A stretch of 64,000 nucleotides of DNA from Haloferax denitrificans ATCC 35960 (GCF_000337795.1 NZ_AOLP01000017.1:1-64000); one strand, 5' to 3'. Shown: positions 1 to 8,615, counted from the first letter of the stretch. The notes: a model not told the origin generated them from the sequence alone. A program made the numbers and translations.

Positions 1-549
1 GCGCCACGCGTCGGCGAACTCGGAGAGTCCCGCGGTCGGCGTCCCGCGGGCCCGGTCGGCGTGCGCGGCGAGCGAGGCCGAAAGCGGGTCGTCGCCGCCG
101 CGCGCGGCGAACGCGCTGGCCCGCTCGACCGAGGGCTCGATGCGCATCCGAAGCGCGATGCGGCCGACGAGTTCCGGCGCGTTCCCGAGCGCCCGCGTCC
201 GGCGGAGCGTCGCCAGCCAGACGGGAAGCGTGTGAACCGCGTGGGTCGCGCCGAGCGCGGCCGCGAGCGCGACGAAGACGACCGTGACGGTCGGAAGCCG
301 GGCCACGAGGGCGACGAGTCCGCCGAGCAGTCCGGCCGGAAGCGCCGCGCCGTAGCCCGCGGCGACGACCGTCTCGGGGGCGAGTTCCGCGTCGAGAAAC
401 GCCAGCGAGCGGCGGAGCTCGTCGCTCGGCTCGGCGTCGACGGAGTCGGGCGAGAGCCGCGCGAGCGTCGTCGCGGCCGCGCGGGCCAACCGGGACGCAT
501 CGGAGTCAGCGCCCGCGCTCGTGGCCGTCTCTGTGTCCGGGTTCAGCAT
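1..549 (-). CDS. TadC/PilC-type (T2SF family) pilus assembly membrane protein, partial
   Basis: This reading frame starts with ATG at 549 and stays open for 183 codons to the left edge, so the C-terminus is missing. After a polar N-terminus comes a hydrophobic stretch (about residues 62-105), then a soluble segment with basic and acidic residues. That layout is typical of the TadC/GspF membrane platform of type IV pilus-like machines. Its start overlaps the stop of the upstream secretion ATPase by 7 bases, and ATPase plus platform protein is the standard gene pair. The protein would anchor the ATPase at the cytoplasmic membrane. The family call rests on context and the membrane segment; the diagnostic C-terminal part is outside the window. 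Confidence 0.7.
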   Translation of the reverse strand, partial: MLNPDTETATSAGADSDASRLARAAATTLARLSPDSVDAEPSDELRRSLAFLDAELAPETVVAAGYGAALPAGLLGGLVALVARLPTVTVVFVALAAALGATHAVHTLPVWLATLRRTRALGNAPELVGRIALRMRIEPSVERASAFAARGGDDPLSASLAAHADRARGTPTAGLSEFADAWR

Positions 550-2525
550 CCCGAATCACGCTCCGAGCGGGCCGCGGCGAGGTCGTCTGGAGCCGTCCGT
601 TCCGTCTCGGCGAGCGAGTCGAGGTGGGCGGCGCGGGCGTCGAGCGCGTCGAGCACGTCGGCGTACGACTCTCCGGGGCGAGCGAGCGACTCGACCGCGA
701 GGCTGTCGCCGCGCGCGACCGACCCCGTGGGTTCGAGGGCGCGCCCGTCGTGTTCGAACAGCGTCTCGAACGCCGCGTCGTCGCCGACGGGGCGGACCTC
801 CTCGACGCGGGCGACGCGGTGTGCGTCCGCGTGCTCGCAGGTGACGACGAGGTCGGTGGCGGCGAACGACGACGCCGGGACGTCGAGGTCGGAGACGACG
901 CGCTCGCGCACGTCGGCGGCTCCGTCGCCGTGGATGGTTCCGAGGACCGCGTTCGCGTTCGCGCCGACGCGCATCGCCTCGTAGAGGACGGCGGCCTCCT
1001 CGCCCCGGACTTCGCCGAGCGCGAGCGCGCCGTCGCCCAGTCGGAGCGCCGCGTGGAGCGCCTCCTGCGGCGTCGGCTCCGGGCCGCCGGTCGTGTCGGT
1101 TCGGAGCGTCTGCACGTCGCGGTCGGCGTCCAGCAGGCTCGACGCCGGAAGTTCCGGCGTGTCCTCGATGAGCACCGTGCGAACGTCGCGGGGGAGTTCC
1201 CACAGGAGCGAGCCGAGGAACGTCGTCTTGCCGGCCCCGCGGGAGCCGGCGACGAGGACCGAGGCCCCGCGTTCGACCGCGAGCGAGCAGAGCGACGCGG
1301 CGTCGGCCGACAGCGTCCCGTTGGCGACGAGCGCGGGGAGCGTCAGCGGCGTCTCGTCGTGGCGGCGGAACGCGAAACCGAGGCCGTCGCTGGCGGGCGC
1401 GGTCACGCCCGCGACCCGGACGGTCGCGCCGCCGGCCTCGACGACGGTGTCGAGCGTCGGGTCGGCGCGGGAGAACGACGCGCCGCTCACGCGGCGCAGG
1501 CGGGAGGCGAGCGACTCCGCGCCGCCGGGTGCGAGGCGGACGTTCGTCGGCATCGAGACGCCGTCGACGACGACGCGAATCGGGTTCTCCTCGGCGGGCG
1601 TCGAGACGTACACGTCCGAGACCGCGGGGTCAGAAAACAGGTCGTCGAGGACGCCGTTGCCCGTGGTGTGCTTCGCCAGAATCGCCGCGAGCGTCTCGAC
1701 CGGGTCGTCCGCGTCCGCGACGAGGCGGACGGCGCGGCCCGGCGCGCGCGGCCCGGCGTCGACGGTGCCGCGGGCGAGTCGGTCGTGGGCGGCTTCGAGG
1801 GTCCGCGCGGCGCGGTGGCCGAGCGTCGATTCGGGCGGCGTGAGGTGGTAGACGGGACCGTTCGGGCGGTCGTAGCGGCGGGCGACCGCGCCGGTGTCGA
1901 GGTCGGTCGCCCCGACGAGTCGCCCGTCGGCCGGCGGGCGGGGGTCGACGCGGGAGCGCGCGAGCGTCGGCCCGACGACCGCCCGGAGCGCGTCGCCGTA
2001 GTCGGCGCTTCGAGACGCGCCCTCAGCGAGTCCTGTCTCGACGGCCGCGCGGCGGACGGGCCCGGCGCGACCCGTCGCCTCGTGGGCGGCCCCGAGCGGG
2101 TCCTCGCGGGCGCGGTCTGCGAGGCGGTCGTCGCGGAACCGGACGCGCTCTGCGAACCGGCCGGCGGCGACGAGCAGGCCGGTCGCGTCGGCGTCGTACC
2201 GGCGTTCGAGTCCGTCGGCGCGGACGACGAGCCGGTCGGCGTCGCGGGTTTCGAGCGCCTCGACGACCGCCGCGCGACAGGCGGCCGAGGTCGAAAGCGA
2301 CCCGCGGTGCGGGCAGTCACCGGCGTCGACCGCGAGCGTCACGGTGTCGTCGTCGGGACGGTCAGTAGGCGTCGAGAAGGTGGGTTCACAGCCGCAGTCG
2401 GCGGCGGAATCGCGGGACGCGTTCCGACTGCCGGTCGCGTCGGCGAGTCGGTCGCCGAGCGCGTCCGGGAGCGCCGCGGCGACGGTTTCTGAGAGGGAGC
2501 CGATGGAAGGTGAGCCGAGGGGCAT
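543..2525 (-). CDS. Type II/IV secretion system ATPase (TadA/VirB11-like, pilus assembly)
   Basis: A 660-residue hexameric secretion ATPase expected to drive pilin polymerisation with the membrane protein encoded just downstream. The C-terminal half has a Walker A box (GSRGAGKTT), an Asp-box region (VLIEDTPEL), a Walker B-like segment (LALGEVRGEEA) and the AMRVGANANAVLGTIHG region typical of PilT/VirB11 ATPases. The N-terminal 200 residues are poorly conserved and contain several cysteines (CGC near residue 44, then DCPH), which could bind metal. ATG at 2525 has a TATA-like element 27 bases upstream. It overlaps the next gene by 7 bases and follows a coiled-coil gene and a damaged small gene on the same strand. 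The pilus assignment is inferred; no pilin gene is visible here. Confidence 0.85.
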   Translation of the reverse strand: MPLGSPSIGSLSETVAAALPDALGDRLADATGSRNASRDSAADCGCEPTFSTPTDRPDDDTVTLAVDAGDCPHRGSLSTSAACRAAVVEALETRDADRLVVRADGLERRYDADATGLLVAAGRFAERVRFRDDRLADRAREDPLGAAHEATGRAGPVRRAAVETGLAEGASRSADYGDALRAVVGPTLARSRVDPRPPADGRLVGATDLDTGAVARRYDRPNGPVYHLTPPESTLGHRAARTLEAAHDRLARGTVDAGPRAPGRAVRLVADADDPVETLAAILAKHTTGNGVLDDLFSDPAVSDVYVSTPAEENPIRVVVDGVSMPTNVRLAPGGAESLASRLRRVSGASFSRADPTLDTVVEAGGATVRVAGVTAPASDGLGFAFRRHDETPLTLPALVANGTLSADAASLCSLAVERGASVLVAGSRGAGKTTFLGSLLWELPRDVRTVLIEDTPELPASSLLDADRDVQTLRTDTTGGPEPTPQEALHAALRLGDGALALGEVRGEEAAVLYEAMRVGANANAVLGTIHGDGAADVRERVVSDLDVPASSFAATDLVVTCEHADAHRVARVEEVRPVGDDAAFETLFEHDGRALEPTGSVARGDSLAVESLARPGESYADVLDALDARAAHLDSLAETERTAPDDLAAARSERDSGC

Positions 2526-2548
2526 ACGGGGGCGTGGTCCCGTCCGGG

Positions 2549-2556
2549 TATTTGAA
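2549..2556 (-). promoter_or_regulatory. TATA element for the secretion ATPase gene
   Basis: On the minus strand the sequence reads TTCAAATA, centred 27 bases before the ATG at 2525. This is the spacing expected for leaderless haloarchaeal transcripts. It lies at the end of the damaged upstream gene, so the ATPase can be transcribed independently of it. Confidence 0.5.
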
Positions 2557-2557
2557 C

Positions 2558-3021
2558 CTACGCCGCCGACGAGTTGGCGGTCGCGGGGGCGATGACGACG
2601 ACCGAACCGGCCGCGTCGGCTTCGAGCGTCAGTCTGAGCCGGTGTTCGCCCGGCCCGAGGACCGAGGCGGTCGCCGGCGACGCGAGTCCGAGGGCCGCCG
2701 ACGCGACGGACGACGGTCGGGCCGCCGGCGACACCCGCCGCCAGTTCGACGCCGTCGCCGCCGCGAACCGTGAGGTTGGAGACACCGGCGGCCCGCCACG
2801 ACCCCGGCGGGAACGTCGAGGACGACGTGCCGCCGCGCGCCCGCGACGCCGGCCGGCGTCGGGTCTTCCGCCGCCGCGAGCGCCGTCGCGGCGTGCGCGA
2901 TTTCGTCGGCCATCGAGCCGACTTTCACGGTCGTCGCGTCCGCTCGGGCCGCGTCGGCCGCCGGGAAGACGACGCCCGCGATGGCGACCGCGAGCAGACA
3001 CGTGAGGACGACGCGAATCAC
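2558..3021 (-). pseudogene. Small exported haloarchaeal protein, broken by two apparent +1 frameshifts
   Basis: A GTG at 3021 overlaps the previous gene's TGA (GTGA). It opens a frame with a signal-like N-terminus (MIRVVLTCLLAVAIAGVVFP) that reads well to about 2806. There a GGGG run replaces an expected GGG. One base on, another frame gives a sensible continuation (GSWRAAGVSNLTVRGG). A second one-base shift between about 2720 and 2656 is needed to reach the plausible C-terminus (GPGEHRLRLTLEADAAGSVV) ending at TAG 2558. Uncorrected, the first frame runs into Arg-rich nonsense and stops at 2629. The gene resembles small haloarchaeal proteins next to pilus ATPases (DUF7311-like from memory). 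Both shifts could be sequencing errors in GC runs. Confidence 0.6.
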
Positions 3022-3662
3022 AGCGCGTCGCGGAGGCGAGCGGCCAGTCCGCGGTCGGCGGAGTCGCCGCGGGAATCGGTGGGTGCGCGAGAGTCGGTGG
3101 ATGCCCGGGAATCGAGCGCGGCGCGAGACTCGGATGCGGGGCTGGCGGCGGTGCCGGTCCCCTCGGCGCGCTGGGAGTCACCGCCGTCTCCGCCATCCGA
3201 CCGGCCGACGTGCGACGCCGCTTCCGTGGCGAGCGCGTCAGCCGACCGCGACCCCGCGGGCGACGCCGTCTCGTCGACGAGTTCCGATTCGAGCGACTCG
3301 GCCTTGGCGAGCGCGGCGTTCGCCCGGCGTTCGACGTCCTCGTTGACCGCGCGGACGCCGCCGAGGTAGCCGCGCATCGCCTGCGTCGCGGCGTCCATCT
3401 CGTCGAGGCGCTCGGTGAGCGACTCGACCGCCGATTCGAGTTCGGAGACCCGGCGCTCGACGGCCGCGAGGTCTTCGAGCGACGAGAAGTCGGCGTCGCC
3501 GTCGGTGATGGTGCGTTCGACCGCGTCGAGCCGCGCGGCGAGGTCGGCCGTGCGGTCGGCCGTGTGATCGGTTGTGCGGTCCGCCGCGGGCGGGGCGCTG
3601 GAAGCGGACGAACCGAGCGTGGCGTCGGCAACGGCGTCGGAGTGAGTCGGGTCGGGCGTCAT
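3018..3662 (-). CDS. Coiled-coil protein of the pilus-like cassette, unknown function
   Basis: A 214-residue soluble, acidic protein. The N-terminal 40 residues are Ala/Ser/Thr/Asp rich. Residues about 40-130 show heptad-like spacing (LAARLDAVERTI, VERRVSELESAVESLTERLD), predicting a long coiled coil. A low-complexity Ser/Asp/Arg segment follows, with a repeated ASTDSRAPTDSRG-type motif, and then a short conserved-looking tail (GLAARLRDAL). No enzyme motif or signal peptide is visible. It is the first gene of the minus-strand group leading to the secretion ATPase, and its TGA overlaps the next gene's GTG. It could be a scaffold or regulator for the pilus machine; that is inference. ATG 3662 has a TATA element 28 bases upstream. 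Confidence 0.75.
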   Translation of the reverse strand: MTPDPTHSDAVADATLGSSASSAPPAADRTTDHTADRTADLAARLDAVERTITDGDADFSSLEDLAAVERRVSELESAVESLTERLDEMDAATQAMRGYLGGVRAVNEDVERRANAALAKAESLESELVDETASPAGSRSADALATEAASHVGRSDGGDGGDSQRAEGTGTAASPASESRAALDSRASTDSRAPTDSRGDSADRGLAARLRDAL

Positions 3663-3686
3663 GGGTCGGCGTGGTCCCGTTATCTG

Positions 3687-3694
3687 TCATAAAG
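3687..3694 (-). promoter_or_regulatory. TATA element for the coiled-coil/pilus operon
   Basis: The minus strand reads CTTTATGA centred 28 bases before the ATG at 3662, consistent with a leaderless transcript for the cassette running left. Confidence 0.45.
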
Positions 3695-3783
3695 CTCCGG
3701 GTCAACGGCCGGGTCGAACGCCCCGGTGAGTTAACAGTACTCATGTGAGGAATGTTCAAGGCGACCGAGCGAGTGAATCATGT

Positions 3784-4866
3784 ATGAAAACCGTCCTGAT
3801 TGGTGTGGGGCAGGCGGGTGGGAAGCTCGCGTCGGCTCTCCAGTCGTTCGACCGGCAGATGGGGTTCGGCGCGGTGCTCGACGCGGTCGCGGTGAACACC
3901 GCGAAGGCGGACCTCCAGTCGCTTCCCGTCGAGACCGTGCTCATCGGCCAAGACCGCGTCAACGGCCACGGCGTCGGCGGCGACAACGAACTCGGTGCCG
4001 CGGTCATGGAGTCGGACCAAACCGAGGTCATGTCCGCCCTCGACGGTCGCGTGACGGCCGAGGCGGAGTCGATTTTCGTCGTCGCCGGACTCGGCGGCGG
4101 CTCCGGCTCGGGCGGCGCGCCCGTCCTCGCGAAGGCGCTCACCCGCGTCTACGACGTGCCGGTGTACGTCCTCGGCATCCTGCCCGGGGAGGACGAGGGG
4201 GCGCTGTATCAGGTGAACGCCGGTCGGTCGCTCAAGACCGTCGCCCGCGAGGCCGACGCCGTCCTCCTCGTCGACAACGACGCGTTCCGCTCGGCCGGCG
4301 AGTCGATGAGCGAGGGCTACGACGCCATCAACGATGCCATCGCTCGCCGCGTCGGCCTGCTTCTCGCGGCCGGCGAGGCCACCGAGGGCGTCGGCGAGAG
4401 CGTCGTCGACACCTCCGAGGTTATCAACACCCTCCGTTCCGGCGGCATCGCCGCGCTCGGCTACGCGAGCGCCGAGGCCTCCCCGAACGCCGAAGACAAC
4501 ATCAACGCGGTCATGAGCACGACCCGCCGCGCCGTCCTGACGGGCACGAGCCTGCCCGACGCGAGCGACGCGGACTCCGCGCTGGTCGTCATCGCCGGGG
4601 AGCCGGACACCATCCCGCGGAAGGGCGTCGAGCGAGCGCGTCGCTGGGTCGAAGACGAGACCGGCAGTATGCAGGTCCGCGGCGGCGACTTCCCGCTGGA
4701 AAGCGGCCGGCTCGCGTCGCTCGTCCTCCTCGGCGGCGTCGAGCGCTCCGAGCGGGTCGAGTCGTTCATGGAGCGCGCCCGCGAGGCCGTCGACAAGGCG
4801 GAGACCGAACCCCGAGAGGACCCCAAAGAGATGTGGCACAGCGACGACCTCGACGACCTGCTGTGA
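3784..4866 (+). CDS. cetZ2: CetZ-family tubulin-like GTPase
   Basis: A 360-residue member of the archaeal CetZ branch of the tubulin/FtsZ superfamily, which acts at the cell surface in shape control and motility. The nucleotide-binding loop GVGQAGG is at residues 7-13. The tubulin signature GLGGGSGSGGAP is at about 102-113 and has Ser where FtsZ has Thr. VLLVDNDAF and the conserved helix EGYDAINDAIARRVGLLL follow. The protein ends in MWHSDDLDDLL, a conserved-looking tail. The longer frame from 3745 was rejected because homology starts at MKTVLIGVG. The cetZ2 symbol rests on position: an ftsZ1 gene lies about 23 kb away, as I recall for H. volcanii HVO_0745 and HVO_0717. The paralogue number was not checked by alignment. 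Confidence 0.93.
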   Translation: MKTVLIGVGQAGGKLASALQSFDRQMGFGAVLDAVAVNTAKADLQSLPVETVLIGQDRVNGHGVGGDNELGAAVMESDQTEVMSALDGRVTAEAESIFVVAGLGGGSGSGGAPVLAKALTRVYDVPVYVLGILPGEDEGALYQVNAGRSLKTVAREADAVLLVDNDAFRSAGESMSEGYDAINDAIARRVGLLLAAGEATEGVGESVVDTSEVINTLRSGGIAALGYASAEASPNAEDNINAVMSTTRRAVLTGTSLPDASDADSALVVIAGEPDTIPRKGVERARRWVEDETGSMQVRGGDFPLESGRLASLVLLGGVERSERVESFMERAREAVDKAETEPREDPKEMWHSDDLDDLL

Positions 4867-4965
4867 CAACCGACTGCGGCCGTTTGAGGTACGAACGACT
4901 AGCGAACGAGAACTTTTGAAAACGATTGTCCATCGATTCCGCGGCGACTATGCAGTCTGCGAATG

Positions 4966-4971
4966 TTTTTT
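4966..4971 (+). terminator. T-run downstream of cetZ2
   Basis: Six T residues followed by a pyrimidine-rich stretch, about 100 bases after the cetZ2 stop and before the next promoter. Archaeal termination commonly uses such oligo-T tracts. No strong hairpin was seen. Confidence 0.35.
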
Positions 4972-5043
4972 CCGTCTCCCCGCCCACCCATGGTGTGTGT
5001 TAACAATGTTTTCTCACGGGGGAGCGAAACGATGCGTGTGAGA

Positions 5044-5050
5044 CTATACT
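5044..5050 (+). promoter_or_regulatory. TATA element for the GCS2-like gene
   Basis: CTATACT is centred 25 bases before ATG 5072. The spacing fits a leaderless mRNA and supports that start codon. Confidence 0.5.
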
Positions 5051-5071
5051 CGGCGCAACGCCGGGGTCGCC

Positions 5072-6175
5072 ATGTCTGAGTCGACCTCGGGCCCGCTCCG
5101 GCGAAGTATCGAAGTCGAGTACTGGGTCGTCGAGGAGGACGGGTCGTTCACCGACCCGGGCGGGCTCGTCGACGCCTCGCCCGGGGCCGAACGGGAGTTC
5201 GTCGAGCCGGTGTTGGAGGTGAAGACGACGCCGTGCGACTCGGCCGCCGAGTTGCGAGAGGAGCTGTACGAACGGCTCGGCGACGTCCTCGCGCGGGCCG
5301 AGGAAGTCGGCAAGCGACTCGTCCCGCTCGCCACGCCGCTCAGCGAGGAGGCGGTGACGGAACTGGAGAGCGACCGGACGCGCATCCAGAACCGCGTCGT
5401 CGGGTCGGACTTCCAGTACGCGCGACACTGCGTGGGGACGCACGTCCACGTCGAACAGCGTCCCGGCCGCGAAATCGACCAGTACAACGCGCTCGTTGCG
5501 CTGGACCCCGCGCTGGCGCTCGTGAACTCCTCGCCGTACTACGACGGGAAGCGGTTGGCGGCGGGCGCGCGGTCGAAGCTGTACCGCCGGATGACCTACG
5601 ACGACGTGCCGCATCAGGGTCGGCTGTGGCGCTACGCCGACGACACGCGGGAGTGGTCGCGCCGCCTCGAACGCCGGTTCGAGGAGTTCCTCGTGCGCGC
5701 CGAGGCGGAGGGCGTCGACCGGGCGACCATCGAGGCGAACTTCGACCCCGAGAGCGCGATCTGGACGCCGGTGCAACTCAGAGCCGAGTTCGGCACGGTC
5801 GAGTGGCGCTCGCCGGACTGTTCGCTCCCGAGCGACGTGGTCAGACTGGCGAACAGCGTCGCGGGCGTGGTGAAACACCTCGACGACGCGACTCTCAGAA
5901 TCGACGGCGACAGCGGGCGCGTGACGGACGAACAGGTCGTCCTCCCCGAGTTCGACGCGGTGCTCCGGTACGTCAACGCCGCCATCGAGGACGGACTGGA
6001 CTCCGCGGAGGTGCGGTCGTACCTCGACCGGATGGGCTTCGACGTGGACGCCTACAGCCCGGTGTCGCACGAAATCGACGGCCGCGAGACGGTCACGCCC
6101 GCCAACGCGCGCGAGCTACGACTGACTCACGCGGACCGGCTCGAACGGGACGTTCGGAGCGCAGTGCGACAATAA
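5072..6175 (+). CDS. GCS2-family carboxylate-amine ligase (glutamate-cysteine ligase-like)
   Basis: A 367-residue ATP-grasp-like ligase of glutamate-cysteine ligase family 2. It would couple ATP hydrolysis to amide bond formation between an acidic amino acid and an amine. Family features include an early IEVEYWVV acid-rich strand, EFVEPVLEVKTTPC, and the signature GTHVHVEQRPG at about residue 125. Further on come DPALALVNSSPYYDG and a late EWRSPDCSLPSDVVRLAN segment. Length is normal. Haloferax makes gamma-glutamylcysteine, but I recall its characterised ligase gene being elsewhere, so this may be a paralogue with a different substrate. It stands alone between cetZ2 and a convergent gene. The substrate is not deducible from sequence. 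Confidence 0.85.
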   Translation: MSESTSGPLRRSIEVEYWVVEEDGSFTDPGGLVDASPGAEREFVEPVLEVKTTPCDSAAELREELYERLGDVLARAEEVGKRLVPLATPLSEEAVTELESDRTRIQNRVVGSDFQYARHCVGTHVHVEQRPGREIDQYNALVALDPALALVNSSPYYDGKRLAAGARSKLYRRMTYDDVPHQGRLWRYADDTREWSRRLERRFEEFLVRAEAEGVDRATIEANFDPESAIWTPVQLRAEFGTVEWRSPDCSLPSDVVRLANSVAGVVKHLDDATLRIDGDSGRVTDEQVVLPEFDAVLRYVNAAIEDGLDSAEVRSYLDRMGFDVDAYSPVSHEIDGRETVTPANARELRLTHADRLERDVRSAVRQ

Positions 6176-6195
6176 GAGGAGAGACCGCCGACCGC

Positions 6196-7545
6196 TTACT
6201 GCTGGATGAGGCTCGCGCCGTCGAGGTCGGTGCGGCTGTACTCGACGTCCATGAGGTCGAGGATGGTCGGGGCGATGTCGTAGAGGTCGGCGTCCTCGAT
6301 GACCGCGCCGGGGTCGTCGACGTACAGCGTCGCGTTGTCGAACGAGTGCATCCCGTTGCGTGGGCCGACGCCGAACACGTCGTCGTGGCCCTTGAAGCCG
6401 GACTTCAGGTCGAAGCCGTGGTTCGGGATGACGACGAGGTCGGGGGCGATGTCGTCGTGGTCGCCGCGGAAGGCGTCTTCCTTGACGACGACGCGGTCTG
6501 CGACCTTGTTGCCGTCGGGGCCTTCGAGCGCTTCGAGTTCGGCCTTGAGTTCGTCGCGGACCGCCTCGTACTCCGACTGCGGGACCGACCCGCGGGGCTC
6601 GCGGCCTTCGAGGTTGACGAAGAACCGACCGGGGATGAGCGAGTACGCCTTCGAGTCCTCGTCGATGTCCGAAAGCGAGTCGTGGTCGTCGTCCTCGTAG
6701 GAGAGCCAGCCGTTCTCTTCGAGCCACGTGTTGCAGTGGACCTCGTAGTCGAGGGAGGTAAAGCCGTGGTCGGACGCGACGATGAGCGTCACGTCCTCGG
6801 GGAGGGCGTCGCGGATGCGGCCGAGGTAGTCGTCGACGGTGCGGTAGAACTCCATGAAGGCGTCTTTGTTCTTCCCGTCGCGCTCGTAGTCCTTGAACAG
6901 GAAGTGGTTGACGCGGTCGGTCGTCATGAAGACGCCGAAAAAGAGGTCCCAGTCGTCCTGGTCGATGTAGCGCTCGAACGCCTCGTAGCGCCGGTCGAGC
7001 GTCTTCCGGGCGTCCTCCATGAACGCGGTCTTGTCGTCGTCGTGACCGAGCTTCGCGTTCACGTCTATCTTGTAGTTCATCTCGGAGAGCGCGTCGCGGA
7101 AGTCGTCGGGGTAGGCGGCCTTGTCGACGCCGGGAGAGAGGAAGCCCGAGACCATGCGCTGGACGTTTCGCTGGGGCGGGAACGTCACGGGGACGTTCAT
7201 CACGGTGGCCTTGCGGCCGGCGTCGGTGACGCGGTCCCAGACGCGGGTGGCCTGCACGTCGCGGCCCATCGGGACGTACGTGTCGTAGGAGCCGACCTCG
7301 CGGTCCTGGAAGCCGTAGACGCCGGTCTCGCCGGGATTGACGCCGGTCGTCAGCGCCGGCCAACACGCCGAGGACTCCGGCGGGACGATGCTGTCGATGT
7401 CGCCCGCAGAGCCCTCGTCGGCCAGCGCCGCGAAGTTGGGGAACTCGTCCGGATGCTCAGAGAGGAGAGTGAACGGGACCCCGTCGATGCCGATGAAGGC
7501 GACGCGGGGGTGGTCTTTGCCGCGGAGACGGTCGAACAAACCCAT
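6196..7545 (-). CDS. Alkaline phosphatase-superfamily phosphodiesterase/phosphohydrolase
   Basis: A 449-residue cytoplasmic protein of the type I phosphodiesterase/nucleotide pyrophosphatase group. The first metal site is FIGIDGVP (Asp near residue 20). The nucleophile segment SSACWPALTTGVNPGETGVYGF is near residue 60. DRVNHF and VASDHGF supply later metal ligands, and a C-terminal NGMHSFDNATLYVDDPG segment and LYDIAPTILDLM match the family. No signal peptide is seen, so it probably acts inside the cell on a soluble phosphoester, but the substrate cannot be named. It is convergent with the GCS2-like gene (20-base gap). ATG 7545 has no competing upstream start of equal quality. Confidence 0.85.
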   Translation of the reverse strand: MGLFDRLRGKDHPRVAFIGIDGVPFTLLSEHPDEFPNFAALADEGSAGDIDSIVPPESSACWPALTTGVNPGETGVYGFQDREVGSYDTYVPMGRDVQATRVWDRVTDAGRKATVMNVPVTFPPQRNVQRMVSGFLSPGVDKAAYPDDFRDALSEMNYKIDVNAKLGHDDDKTAFMEDARKTLDRRYEAFERYIDQDDWDLFFGVFMTTDRVNHFLFKDYERDGKNKDAFMEFYRTVDDYLGRIRDALPEDVTLIVASDHGFTSLDYEVHCNTWLEENGWLSYEDDDHDSLSDIDEDSKAYSLIPGRFFVNLEGREPRGSVPQSEYEAVRDELKAELEALEGPDGNKVADRVVVKEDAFRGDHDDIAPDLVVIPNHGFDLKSGFKGHDDVFGVGPRNGMHSFDNATLYVDDPGAVIEDADLYDIAPTILDLMDVEYSRTDLDGASLIQQ

Positions 7546-7735
7546 ACCTCACGGTATCCAAGACGAACCATAAGAAGGTTCGTCTCTCCGCCGGAGTTTG
7601 CGACGAGAGACGACGGATACGCGGCCGCTGTCGGAGAAAGCGGCGAATCTCTCCGGGCGACCGCGCGACACTGGTCCGCCGATGACCTGTCAGGCGCGAA
7701 TCAGGCCATCGACAGCCTGCGACTCCCCGCGAATG

Positions 7736-8587
7736 TCACACTCGCGGTTGCCCCGCGGAGAGCGGGCGCTCCCGCGCGACCGCGGTCCGACCGCTGGTCC
7801 GAAGCTCGCTCGCGGCGACGAACGCCAGCCCCCACGCGACGAGCGCGACGGCCCACATCGAACCCACGCTGGACACCTGCGTCGGGAAGGCGAGCGAGAC
7901 CGCGCCGAAGTAGACGGCGAGACCGCCGGTCAGCCACGCGACGACGCGGTGGCCGGGCGCGCCGGCGGCCGCGACGAGGCCGAGCAGTAACAGCCCGATA
8001 GCCATCGCCGCCATCTCCATGTAGTGGCCGGCGACGGCGTGAACGTCACCGGTCGCCTGCAGGCCGAACTGGTTGCCCGCGAACGCGAGCACCGGGAGCG
8101 CCGCGCCCGCGACGAGGCCGAGGAGCGCCGGGCTGTAGTCGTCACCGACCGAGACGACGTCGCGGCCCGCGGGGTGGAACAGCATCATCAGCCCGGTGAG
8201 CACGAAGAAGGGGACGACCTCCTCGACCGGCCCGCCGCCGACGATAGTCCCGATGAGCACGAGCGTCGTCACCGCGAAGGCGACCTGCATGAGCGCGACG
8301 CGCTTCAGCGGCCGGTACAGTTGGCTCGCGACACCGAGGACCAGTATCCAGACGTTCGCCGCGATGACCATCAGGTGCAGGCGGTGCTCGGCGAGCACGT
8401 CGCCGCCCGCGCCCCAGCCGACGACGGCGAACGACAGGAGTTCGCTGACGAAGACCGCCGCCATCACCAGCGTCACGACCGCGAGCAGGTAGAACGCGTA
8501 CAGCCGGGCCCGACCGAACGCGGTCGCCGCGTCTCCGGAAGCGCCCGAAGCGTCGCCACTACTGTGTGTATTGGTGTCAATTGACAT
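7736..8587 (-). CDS. Multi-pass membrane protein, unknown function
   Basis: A 283-residue integral membrane protein with a polar N-terminus of about 25 residues and roughly seven hydrophobic segments (first LYAFYLLAVVTLVMAAVFVS, last AVALVAWGLAFVAASEL). Histidines sit in or near membrane segments (AEHRLHLMVIAANV, HAVAGHYMEMAAMA). Haem or metal binding is therefore conceivable but unproven. No transporter signature was recognised. The ATG at 8587 lies 29 bases after a GAATAAC-C-GTTATTC palindrome that includes its TATA-like element. The gene is divergent from the DUF5788-like/polX operon. Confidence 0.75.
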   Translation of the reverse strand: MSIDTNTHSSGDASGASGDAATAFGRARLYAFYLLAVVTLVMAAVFVSELLSFAVVGWGAGGDVLAEHRLHLMVIAANVWILVLGVASQLYRPLKRVALMQVAFAVTTLVLIGTIVGGGPVEEVVPFFVLTGLMMLFHPAGRDVVSVGDDYSPALLGLVAGAALPVLAFAGNQFGLQATGDVHAVAGHYMEMAAMAIGLLLLGLVAAAGAPGHRVVAWLTGGLAVYFGAVSLAFPTQVSSVGSMWAVALVAWGLAFVAASELRTSGRTAVARERPLSAGQPRV

Positions 8588-8615
8588 AGTTCGTGTGAGA
8601 GTACGACGGCCGAGA

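Noticed and set aside
624-2492. Long plus-strand frame opposite the secretion ATPase
   Set aside because: Arg/Glu/Val-rich nonsense without motifs; a shadow caused by high third-position GC in the real minus-strand gene.
5233-8001. 922-codon plus-strand frame across several genes
   Set aside because: It crosses the GCS2-like gene out of frame and the phosphodiesterase gene in antisense; composition is Arg-rich or Val/Asp-rich, with no domain.
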